64,000 bases of DNA. Origin: Streptomyces longisporoflavus (GTDB lineage: Bacteria; Actinomycetota; Actinomycetes; Streptomycetales; Streptomycetaceae). The translations under genes were made by a program, and so were the position numbers. Below the pieces are notes generated by a model, which saw nothing but the letters and a program-made list of their open reading frames with translations, was not told where the DNA came from and ran no database searches. This document shows positions 1 through 7,022 of this stretch, one piece after another; position 1 is the first letter of the stretch, and each line of letters opens with the position of its first letter. The stretch lies in contig NZ_BMTR01000018.1 of assembly GCF_014649775.1 (NCBI RefSeq), positions 119,372 to 183,371 on the forward strand, in the 5' to 3' direction.

Positions 1-1
1 C

Positions 2-448
2 CTCGGCACGTCGAACTTCATAGCGGCGGAGATCGCGGGCCGCAGCGGCGACGACCTCACCCTCAAGGCGGGCGACGGCAAGCTCACGCTGCCCGCCGAG
101 CGATGTACGGCGCCCACCACCACGGGCGGCAAGGTCATCCTCGGCGTGCGCCCCGAGAAGATCTCCCTCACGCACGCCGACGACGCCGGGCAGATCCCCG
201 AGGGGCGCAACCGGATCACGGGCCGCATCGCCGACAGCAGCTTCATCGGCGTATCGACGCAGTACGTCGTCCACAGCCCGGTCTGCGACGCGTTCGAGGT
301 CTACGCCCAGAACATCGAGCGCGACACCCGCCTGGTCCCCGGCGTCGACGTCGTCCTGCACTGGAACCCGGCGCACACCTTCGGCCTGGACGCCGCCCAG
401 GACATCGAAGCGGGCGTCGAGAAGGTCGAGGAGGACGCCTCCGCATGA
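2..448 (+). CDS. potA: Polyamine ABC transporter ATP-binding protein (3' part)
   Basis: C-terminal 148 residues of the cytoplasmic ATPase of a spermidine/putrescine importer; the gene begins upstream of the window, so the Walker motifs are not visible. What remains is the regulatory OB/TOBE region that follows the nucleotide-binding domain in PotA and MalK-type ATPases, recognisable from the strand VILGVRPEKI near residue 45 of the fragment. The stop codon overlaps the next start in an ATGA, which suggests translational coupling to the permeases. From this fragment alone a sugar or iron importer ATPase could not be excluded; the two PotB/PotC-like permeases and the amine oxidase downstream are what point to polyamines. 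Confidence 0.85.
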   Translation, partial: LGTSNFIAAEIAGRSGDDLTLKAGDGKLTLPAERCTAPTTTGGKVILGVRPEKISLTHADDAGQIPEGRNRITGRIADSSFIGVSTQYVVHSPVCDAFEVYAQNIERDTRLVPGVDVVLHWNPAHTFGLDAAQDIEAGVEKVEEDASA

Positions 449-1374
449 CGACCACCCTCACCGACGCGCCGCCGACGAAAGAGCCGGACGCGCCGCCCCG
501 CAAGGCCCGCAGGCGAGGCCGCCTCGTCCCCTACTGGCTGCTGCTGCCCGGCATCCTCTGGCTGGTCGTCTTCTTCGCGCTGCCGCTGGTCTACCAGGCG
601 TCGACGTCCGTCCAGACCGGCTCCCTGGAAGACGGCTTCAAGGTCACCTGGCACTTCGCGACCTACTGGGACGCGCTGAGCGACTACTGGCCGCAGTTCC
701 TGCGCTCGGTGATGTACGCGGGCTCCGCCACGATCCTGTGTCTGCTGCTCGGCTATCCGCTCGCGTATCTCATCGCGTTCCGCGCGGGCCGCTGGCGCAA
801 CCTCATCCTGGTCCTGGTCATCGCGCCGTTCTTCACCAGCTTCCTCATCCGTACGCTGGCGTGGAAGACGATCCTCGCGGACGGTGGCCCCGTCGTGGGC
901 GCCCTGAACTCGCTGCACGTCCTGGACGTCACCAGCTGGCTGGGGGTCACGGAAGGCGACCGGGTCCTCGCCACACCGCTCGCGGTGATCTGCGGACTCA
1001 CGTACAACTTCCTGCCGTTCATGATCCTGCCGCTCTACACCTCCCTGGAGCGCATCGACGGCCGGCTGCACGAAGCGGCGGGCGACCTCTACGCGAGGCC
1101 GTCCACGACCTTCCGCAAGGTGACCTTCCCGCTGTCCATGCCGGGCGTCGTCTCCGGAACGCTGCTCACCTTCATTCCGGCGGCGGGCGATTACGTCAAC
1201 GCGGATCTGCTCGGCTCCACCGACACCCGCATGGTCGGAAACGTCATCCAGACGCAGTTCCTGCGCATTCTGGATTACCCGACGGCCGCGGCGCTCTCCT
1301 TCATCCTGATGGCGGCGATCCTCGTGATGGTCACTTTCTACATCCGTAAGTCCGGGACGGAGGATCTCGTCTGA
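445..1374 (+). CDS. potB: Polyamine ABC transporter permease, PotB type
   Basis: Inner-membrane channel subunit, 309 residues, typical PotB length. A short charged N-terminus (about 25 residues) is followed by a hydrophobic segment at about 27-50 and further membrane segments across the protein. The EAA loop that contacts the ATPase begins with EAAGDLYARP at residue 210. The ATG at 445 is chosen because it overlaps the potA stop (ATGA) and has AGGAGG ten bases upstream; the open frame extends further 5' only by chance. It overlaps potC by one base (TGATG). With PotA, PotC and a periplasmic-type binding protein not seen here, it would import putrescine or spermidine. Confidence 0.93.
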   Translation: MTTTLTDAPPTKEPDAPPRKARRRGRLVPYWLLLPGILWLVVFFALPLVYQASTSVQTGSLEDGFKVTWHFATYWDALSDYWPQFLRSVMYAGSATILCLLLGYPLAYLIAFRAGRWRNLILVLVIAPFFTSFLIRTLAWKTILADGGPVVGALNSLHVLDVTSWLGVTEGDRVLATPLAVICGLTYNFLPFMILPLYTSLERIDGRLHEAAGDLYARPSTTFRKVTFPLSMPGVVSGTLLTFIPAAGDYVNADLLGSTDTRMVGNVIQTQFLRILDYPTAAALSFILMAAILVMVTFYIRKSGTEDLV

Positions 1375-2177
1375 TGGCTGCCTTCTTCCGCTGGCTGAGC
1401 GGCAAATTCGTCGTCATCGCGGGTCTGCTGACGCTCGCGTATCTGCTGCTGCCGAACGTCGTCGTGACGGTGTTCTCCTTCAACAAACCGAAGGGGCGCT
1501 TCAATTACGCCTGGCAGGACTTCTCGCTCGACGCCTGGAAGGACCCGTGCGGCGTCGCCGACATGTGCGGCTCGCTCAGCCTGAGCCTGCAGATCGCCGC
1601 CTGGGCGACGATCGGCGCGACCGTGCTCGGCACGATGATCGCCTTCGCGCTCGTGCGCTACCGCTTCCGGGCGCGCGGCGCGGTCAGCTCGCTGATCTTC
1701 CTGCCGATGGCGATGCCCGAGGTCGTGATGGCCGCCTCGCTGCTCACGCTCTTCCTCAACATGGGCGCGCAGCTCGGCTTCTGGACGATTCTCATCGCCC
1801 ACATCATGTTCTGCCTCAGCTTCGTGGTGACCGCCGTCAAGGCGCGCGTGATGTCCATGGACCCGCGCCTCGAACAGGCCGCACAGGACCTTTACGCGGG
1901 GCCCGTGCAGACCTTCGTCCGGGTCACGCTGCCGATCGCCGCACCCGGTATCGCGGCGGGCGCGCTGCTCGCCTTCGCGCTCTCCTTCGACGATTTCATC
2001 ATCACGAATTTCAACGCGGGCTCGACCGTGACGTTCCCCATGTTCGTCTGGGGATCGGCACAGCGCGGTACTCCCGTTCAGATCAATGTGATCGGCACGG
2101 CGATGTTCCTCGTCGCCGTCGTCCTGGTGCTCGGCGGAATGATCGTCTCCAAGCGCCGCAACAAGCAGTCGGCATAA
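1374..2177 (+). CDS. potC: Polyamine ABC transporter permease, PotC type
   Basis: Second permease subunit of the polyamine importer, 267 residues. A first membrane segment lies near residues 12-32; the EAA-type loop reads EQAAQDLYAGP from about residue 167 and is followed by the PotC-like stretch ending in SFDDFIITNF. The start overlaps the potB stop (TGATG), with GGAGG ten bases upstream, so potA, potB and potC form one coupled unit. A binding-protein gene (potD) does not follow here; it should be upstream of the window or elsewhere. The assignment to PotC rather than another type-I permease rests on subunit order and the amine oxidase immediately downstream. Confidence 0.92.
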   Translation: MAAFFRWLSGKFVVIAGLLTLAYLLLPNVVVTVFSFNKPKGRFNYAWQDFSLDAWKDPCGVADMCGSLSLSLQIAAWATIGATVLGTMIAFALVRYRFRARGAVSSLIFLPMAMPEVVMAASLLTLFLNMGAQLGFWTILIAHIMFCLSFVVTAVKARVMSMDPRLEQAAQDLYAGPVQTFVRVTLPIAAPGIAAGALLAFALSFDDFIITNFNAGSTVTFPMFVWGSAQRGTPVQINVIGTAMFLVAVVLVLGGMIVSKRRNKQSA

Positions 2178-2218
2178 AGCCACGCACGCTTTTCTGATCT
2201 CTGAAGGAGTTGGAAATC

Positions 2219-3637
2219 ATGGCCCCAAGCGCCATGACCCGTTGGACCAAGTCGCTCTCGGACGCCCAGCCGGTCTCGTACTGGCTCGACGACCCCGGCA
2301 GGCCCCGCGCCGAGCCCGCCCTCACCGCCGACGAGCAGTGCGACCTCCTTGTCGTCGGGGGCGGCTACAGCGGACTGTGGACCGCACTGATCGCCAAGGA
2401 ACGCGACCCGGACCGCGATGTGGTCCTTGTCGAGGGCCGGGAGGCGGGCTGGGCCGCCTCCGGCCGCAACGGCGGCTTCTGCGCCGCGTCCCTCACGCAC
2501 GGCCTCGCGAACGGCCTCTCCCGCTGGCCCGGCGAGATCGCGAAGCTGGAGGAACTCGGCGCCCGCAACCTCGACGAGATCGAGGCGGCCGTCAAGCGCT
2601 ACTCCATCGACTGCGACTTCGAGCGCACCGGCGAGATCGACGTGGCCACCCAGCCGCACCAGCTCACCGAACTGCGCGAGATGTACGAGGAGACGGCGCG
2701 GCACGGCCTCGCGGGCGGCTCCGAACTGCTCGACGCGGACGCCGTGCGCGCCCACGTCGACTCGCCGACCTTCCTCGGCGGCCTCTGGGACCGCGAGGGC
2801 GTCGCCCTGCTCAACCCGGCGAAGCTCGCCTGGGGCCTCAAGCGCGCCTGCCTGGAGAAGGGCGTGCGCGTCTACGAGCACACGCCGGCGCTCCGACTCG
2901 TCTCGTCCGGCGCGGGGATGGCCGTGCGCACCCCGTACGGCCGGATCCGCGCACGCCAGGTCGCGCTCGCCACGAACATCTTCCCTTCGCTGGTCAAGCG
3001 CGTGCGCGCGTACACCGTCCCGGTCTACGACTACGCGCTGATGACGGAGCCGCTGACCGAGGAGCAGCTGGCCGCGATCGGCTGGAAGAACCGCCAGGGA
3101 CTCGGGGACAGCGCCAACCAGTTCCACTACTTCCGGCTCTCCGCCGACAACCGCATCCTGTGGGGCGGTTACGACGCGATCTATCCGTTCGGCGGCAAGC
3201 TGCGTGCCGAGCACGACGACCGCCCCGAGACGTACGCGAAGCTGGCGGGCCACTTCTTCACCTGCTTCCCGCAGTTGGAGGGGGTCCGGTTCACGCACGC
3301 GTGGGGCGGCGCGATCGACACGTGCTCGCGCTTCTCGGCGTTCTTCGGCACGGCGCACGGGGGGCGCGTCGCGTACGCGGCGGGCTACACCGGGCTCGGT
3401 GTCGGGGCCACCCGGTTCGGCGCCGACGTCATGCTGGACCTGCTCTCCGGCGAGCGCACGGAACGTACGTCCCTGGAGATGGTGCGCACGAAACCGCTGC
3501 CGTTCCCGCCCGAGCCGTTCGCCTGGACGGGCGTCGCCCTGACGAAGTGGTCCCTGGCCCGTGCGGACGAGAACGGCGGCAGGCGCAACCTGTGGCTGAA
3601 GACGATGGACAAGCTTGGCCTGGGTTTCGACAGCTGA
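2219..3637 (+). CDS. FAD-dependent amine oxidase, gamma-glutamylputrescine oxidase (PuuB)-like
   Basis: Flavoprotein of the DAO family, 472 residues. The dinucleotide-binding motif VVGGGYSGLW lies at residues 45-54, followed by the PuuB/OrdL-type signature SGRNGGF at 81-87. Family members oxidise putrescine derivatives to aminoaldehydes with release of ammonia and hydrogen peroxide. ATG 2219 is chosen because AAGGAG ends nine bases before it; the in-frame TTG at 2210 touches that Shine-Dalgarno and is unlikely. The gene is 41 bases after potC and probably in the same transcript, so uptake and first degradation step are co-expressed. Whether the substrate is free or glutamylated putrescine cannot be told from sequence. 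Confidence 0.85.
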   Translation: MAPSAMTRWTKSLSDAQPVSYWLDDPGRPRAEPALTADEQCDLLVVGGGYSGLWTALIAKERDPDRDVVLVEGREAGWAASGRNGGFCAASLTHGLANGLSRWPGEIAKLEELGARNLDEIEAAVKRYSIDCDFERTGEIDVATQPHQLTELREMYEETARHGLAGGSELLDADAVRAHVDSPTFLGGLWDREGVALLNPAKLAWGLKRACLEKGVRVYEHTPALRLVSSGAGMAVRTPYGRIRARQVALATNIFPSLVKRVRAYTVPVYDYALMTEPLTEEQLAAIGWKNRQGLGDSANQFHYFRLSADNRILWGGYDAIYPFGGKLRAEHDDRPETYAKLAGHFFTCFPQLEGVRFTHAWGGAIDTCSRFSAFFGTAHGGRVAYAAGYTGLGVGATRFGADVMLDLLSGERTERTSLEMVRTKPLPFPPEPFAWTGVALTKWSLARADENGGRRNLWLKTMDKLGLGFDS

Positions 3638-3776
3638 CGGACGTGCCGCGGGGCCCGGACGGCTGCCTCTGTCGACTCTTCGTCAACAAGTTCTCCGAAC
3701 CCGCGTAACGCTTCCGACCGAACCCCCTCTCTCCCGTGTCAGGCACAGCTGTTGCACAAGAGAGGGAGGTTCCCCC

Positions 3777-4235
3777 ATGACTGACCCCGGGGCGAAGTCG
3801 GCCGTCGAGTGGCTCGTGTCGGTGGCGCCGGATCCGGATGCCTGCCGCTGGGAGTGGGAGCGAAATCCCCTCGGCGTGGCACTCCTTCCCGCCGGCAGGC
3901 TCTGGGACGTACTGATCCTGCCGGGCGAACTCGGCTATCCGACGCTCGACGTGCTGACCCGCTGCATCGACCGCCCCGGCCCGGTGCTCGCGGACTTCGG
4001 CGACTCCCGCATGGGCTTCTTCGTCCCGGCGGGCACCGTCGCCCGCTGGGTCGGCACGGGCGTGCGCGGCGCGGGCCGCGGCACCTGGATCGTGGTCCCT
4101 TACCCGGGGCGCTCCACGGGCGGCGTCCGCTGGCTCGTGCCGCCCGACGGGTCGGGCACGCTGACGGATCCGGCGCTGCTCGAACTCGCGATGCACGAGG
4201 CGGCGGCGCAGCTGGCGCCGCGGGACGAGGAGTAA
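3777..4235 (+). CDS. Conserved hypothetical protein, 152 residues
   Basis: A small soluble protein with no signal peptide or membrane segment; I do not recognise a characterised family, although similar proteins seem common in Streptomyces. It is rich in tryptophan and glycine/proline turns (for example PLGVALLPAGRLWDV near residue 30 and GGVRWLVPPDG near 115). The open frame extends upstream, but ATG 3777 is preceded by GGGAGG with seven bases between, so it is taken as the start. An upstream CCCTCTCT (3725-3732) can pair with AGAGAGGG (3759-3766), which runs into that ribosome-binding site. It faces the PAP2 gene convergently. Confidence 0.7.
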   Translation: MTDPGAKSAVEWLVSVAPDPDACRWEWERNPLGVALLPAGRLWDVLILPGELGYPTLDVLTRCIDRPGPVLADFGDSRMGFFVPAGTVARWVGTGVRGAGRGTWIVVPYPGRSTGGVRWLVPPDGSGTLTDPALLELAMHEAAAQLAPRDEE

Positions 4236-4299
4236 TTGTTGATGAGACCCTGACAACCTGACAACCTGCCGACCCGTTCGGTCTGGATCAGCTGTTCGC

Positions 4300-5172
4300 T
4301 TAGGTGGCGCGGTGTCCGTACCGCGTGTCCTCTTCGGTGGCGCGGTGCCCGTACCGCGCCACCACCAGCACCATCACCTGGAGCACGATCCCGAACAGAC
4401 ACCAGCTGGCCACGACGTCCAGCGGCCAGTGGTACCCGCGGCGCACCAGGCCGAGCCCGACCCCGAAGTTCAACAGCGCGCACGCGATGACCAGTTCACG
4501 CCGGGCGTACGTGCCGCGCAGGTACGGCAGCAGGAGCAGCGCTGCCCCGCCGTAGGCGACCATGGCGGTGGCGGTGTGGCCCGAGGGGTAGTAGCCGCTG
4601 CCGTCCATGCCGGGCGGGCCGGTGCGGTCGAAGAGCTCCTTCAGCGGGATCACGAGCGCCGGGACGGCCGCCATGGCCACGGCGGCGACCAGCGGGGCGA
4701 GCCACCAGCGGTACGTGCCCGCTCGGTGGCCGCGCCAAGCCGCGTAGGCGATGGCCACGGCGAGGACCGGCACCGCCAGGGAGACGCCGCCCAGATCGGC
4801 GAGGAATTCGGCCGCGCCGTCCGGGAGGCGGCTGCCGGTGATCCAGGGGCCGAGTCGCTCGTCCGCGTCGCGCAGGGGACCGTCGGCGGCGACCTGCCAG
4901 GTGACGAGCGCGAAGAGAAGCGCGCAGAGGCCGAGAAGGCCGAGGAAGAAAGTGGTCGGCCGCCCCGGAACAGGGGGGGTAGTTCCGAGGCGGCCGTCCT
5001 GACCGGTGTTCCGCACGCCCCGGGGGGTATGGGGCGGGCGGGCATCCGATCGGTGAGGAGTTCCGGAGCCAGAAGCTCCGGGTGTGTGCGCGAGGGCACG
5101 ACCAAGACGGGGCTGGGGAGGCTCCGTCCCGGTGTCGCCCACAGTCCCCTGTGGGCGGGGTGTTTCTCTCAT
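4300..5172 (-). CDS. PAP2-family membrane phosphatase
   Basis: Integral membrane lipid or pyrophosphate phosphatase of the PAP2 superfamily, about 290 residues. The three phosphatase motifs are present, numbered from the chosen start: K178-x4-R183-x-GPP, PSGH at 196-199, and R245-x2-H248-x3-D252. Several hydrophobic segments surround them, and the N-terminal about 75 residues are polar and proline-rich. The start is uncertain: ATG 5172 is the first plausible one but lacks a clear Shine-Dalgarno. The last codons contain a 33-base duplication giving RYGHRAT twice. Substrate (undecaprenyl pyrophosphate, phosphatidate or other) cannot be assigned. Confidence 0.8.
   Translation of the reverse strand: MRETPRPQGTVGDTGTEPPQPRLGRALAHTPGASGSGTPHRSDARPPHTPRGVRNTGQDGRLGTTPPVPGRPTTFFLGLLGLCALLFALVTWQVAADGPLRDADERLGPWITGSRLPDGAAEFLADLGGVSLAVPVLAVAIAYAAWRGHRAGTYRWWLAPLVAAVAMAAVPALVIPLKELFDRTGPPGMDGSGYYPSGHTATAMVAYGGAALLLLPYLRGTYARRELVIACALLNFGVGLGLVRRGYHWPLDVVASWCLFGIVLQVMVLVVARYGHRATEEDTRYGHRAT
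4303..4358. repeat. 23-bp near-perfect direct repeat at the 3' end of the PAP2 gene
   Basis: Bases 4303-4325 and 4336-4358 are the same except one position, offset 33 bases (11 codons). On the minus strand they encode the heptapeptide RYGHRAT twice at the extreme C-terminus of the phosphatase, so the duplication kept the frame. Confidence 0.85.
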
Positions 5173-5332
5173 CTGCAGAAACCGTACGTCAGGTGGCGAC
5201 CCGTCCGACAGGCGGAACGGCAACCCGTCATGGGGCCCGCACACGTTCTTCACACGCCCTGACGGTAACCCCAGGTCACCGGTCCTGCACCAGCTGCGGT
5301 ACGCACGCGTCAGGGGCATGTGCCGACACATG

Positions 5333-5376
5333 CGGAGCCGGGATCATCCCGATTTTTCGGGGCGATCCCGGCTCCG
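5333..5376 (-). terminator. Hairpin terminator downstream of gabT
   Basis: A perfect 13-bp inverted repeat (5333-5345 with 5364-5376) closes an 18-base apical region that can form its own short CCCG/CGGG stem. It lies 23 bases beyond the gabT stop on the minus strand and separates gabT from the PAP2 gene. There is no long U-tract, as is usual in Streptomyces. Confidence 0.75.
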
Positions 5377-5398
5377 GCAGGCGGCACCGAAAGTGCGG

Positions 5399-6733
5399 TC
5401 AGATGCGCGCGAACGCGGCCTCGATGATGTCGAGACCCTCGGTCAGGAGGTCCTCGCCGATGACGAGCGGCGGCAGGAAGCGCAGGACGTTGCCGTACGT
5501 GCCGCAGGTCAGGACGAGCAGGCCCTCGGCGTGGCAGGCCTTGGCGAGCGCGGCCGTCGCCTCGGGGTTGGGCTCCTTGGTGGCGCGGTCCTTGACCAGC
5601 TCGATGGCGATCATCGCGCCACGGCCGCGGACGTCGCCGACGATCTCGTACTTCTCCGCGATGGCGTTCAGGCGGGCCTTCATCGTCGCCTCGATGGCCT
5701 TCGCCTTGCCGTTGAGGTCGAGCTCCTTCATCGTCTCGATGGCCCCGAGCGCACCGGCGCAGGCCACCGGGTTGCCGCCGTAGGTGCCGCCGAGGCCGCC
5801 GGAGTGCGCGGCGTCCATGATCTCGGCGCGGCCCGTGACGGCGGCGAGCGGCAGACCGCCCGCGATGCCCTTGGCGGTCGTGATGAGGTCCGGGACGATG
5901 CCCTCGTCCTCGCACGCGAACCACTGGCCCGTACGGCAGAAGCCGGACTGGATCTCGTCCGCGACGAAGACGATGCCGTTGTCGTTGGCGAACTTCACGA
6001 TCTCGGGCAGGAAGCCCTTCGCGGGCTCGATGAAGCCGCCCTCGCCGAGCACCGGCTCGATGATGATCGCGGCGACGTTCTCCGCGCCGACCTGCTTGCT
6101 GATCATGTCGATGGCCTGCTTGGCGGCCTCGGGCCCGGCGTTCTCCTCGCCCGTGGGCCAGCGGTAGCCGTACGCCACCGGGACGCGATAGACCTCGGGC
6201 GCGAACGGACCGAAGCCGTTCTTGTACGGCATGTTCTTGGCGGTCAGCGCCATCGTGAGGTTCGTACGGCCGTGGTAGCCGTGGTCGAAGACGACGACGG
6301 CCTGGCGCTTGGTGTGCGCGCGGGCGATCTTGACGGCGTTCTCGACGGCCTCGGCGCCGGAGTTGAAGAGCGCGGACTTCTTCTCGTGGTCACCCGGCGT
6401 CAGCTCGGCGAGCTGCTCGGCGACGGCGACGTACCCCTCGTAGGGCGTGACCATGAAACAGGTGTGCGTGAAGTCGGCGAGCTGCGCGGTCGCACGGCGT
6501 ACGACGGCCTCGGCGCTGGCACCGACGGACGTCACGGCGATGCCGGAACCGAAGTCGATGAAGCGGTTGCCGTCGACGTCCTCGATGATGCCGCCCCCCG
6601 CGCGCGCAGCGAAGACGGGCAGCACGGAACCCACACCACCGGCGACCGTGGCGGTACGGCGGGCCTGAAGCTCCCGGGACTTCGGCCCGGGGATGGCGGT
6701 GACGACGCGGCGCTCCTGCGGAAGTGCGGTCAT
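5399..6733 (-). CDS. gabT: 4-aminobutyrate (GABA) aminotransferase
   Basis: Class III PLP-dependent aminotransferase, 444 residues, full family length. It transfers the amino group of 4-aminobutyrate to 2-oxoglutarate, giving succinate semialdehyde and glutamate. The cofactor-binding aspartate is D259 in VFVADEIQSG and the Schiff-base lysine is K288 in ITTAKGIAGG; the phosphate-binding NSGAEAVENA lies at 124-133. The ATG is supported by AGGAG six bases upstream. It fits the polyamine region because putrescine breakdown passes through 4-aminobutyrate. It is divergent from the large membrane ATPase gene, with 289 bases between them. Related omega-amino acid transaminase activity is possible. 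Confidence 0.93.
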   Translation of the reverse strand: MTALPQERRVVTAIPGPKSRELQARRTATVAGGVGSVLPVFAARAGGGIIEDVDGNRFIDFGSGIAVTSVGASAEAVVRRATAQLADFTHTCFMVTPYEGYVAVAEQLAELTPGDHEKKSALFNSGAEAVENAVKIARAHTKRQAVVVFDHGYHGRTNLTMALTAKNMPYKNGFGPFAPEVYRVPVAYGYRWPTGEENAGPEAAKQAIDMISKQVGAENVAAIIIEPVLGEGGFIEPAKGFLPEIVKFANDNGIVFVADEIQSGFCRTGQWFACEDEGIVPDLITTAKGIAGGLPLAAVTGRAEIMDAAHSGGLGGTYGGNPVACAGALGAIETMKELDLNGKAKAIEATMKARLNAIAEKYEIVGDVRGRGAMIAIELVKDRATKEPNPEATAALAKACHAEGLLVLTCGTYGNVLRFLPPLVIGEDLLTEGLDIIEAAFARI

Positions 6734-6951
6734 GGGGTGCTCCTGGGGGTGGGGCGAGGCGGACGCTCGAATGCTTGCTTTCTTCGCAGGTTAGGGGCGG
6801 AGCAAGGGGGCGGGCATGTTCCACGGGGGAGTTGTTCGGCGTGGCGGTTGTCCGCGGTGGATATAGCGGCGGTCGGGCGGGGTGCGGCTTTCGTCCCGTG
6901 CGGGGGTCTCCGGGGAGCGAGGTGTTCCCGCAGGTCCCGGGCGCGTATCCG

Positions 6952-6980
6952 ATGAACTCCCCCTGTGGGGGCACTAGATT
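6952..6980 (+). promoter_or_regulatory. Candidate promoter for the membrane ATPase gene
   Basis: ATGAAC (6952-6957) and TAGATT (6975-6980) are spaced by 17 bases and sit about 40 bases before the start at 7023, within the divergent gap to gabT. The -35 match is only partial (TGA core), so this is a candidate. Confidence 0.35.
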
Positions 6981-7022
6981 GAGCCGCGAACCAGGAGAAC
7001 GGCAGTCCAGGGGGCAAGGATC

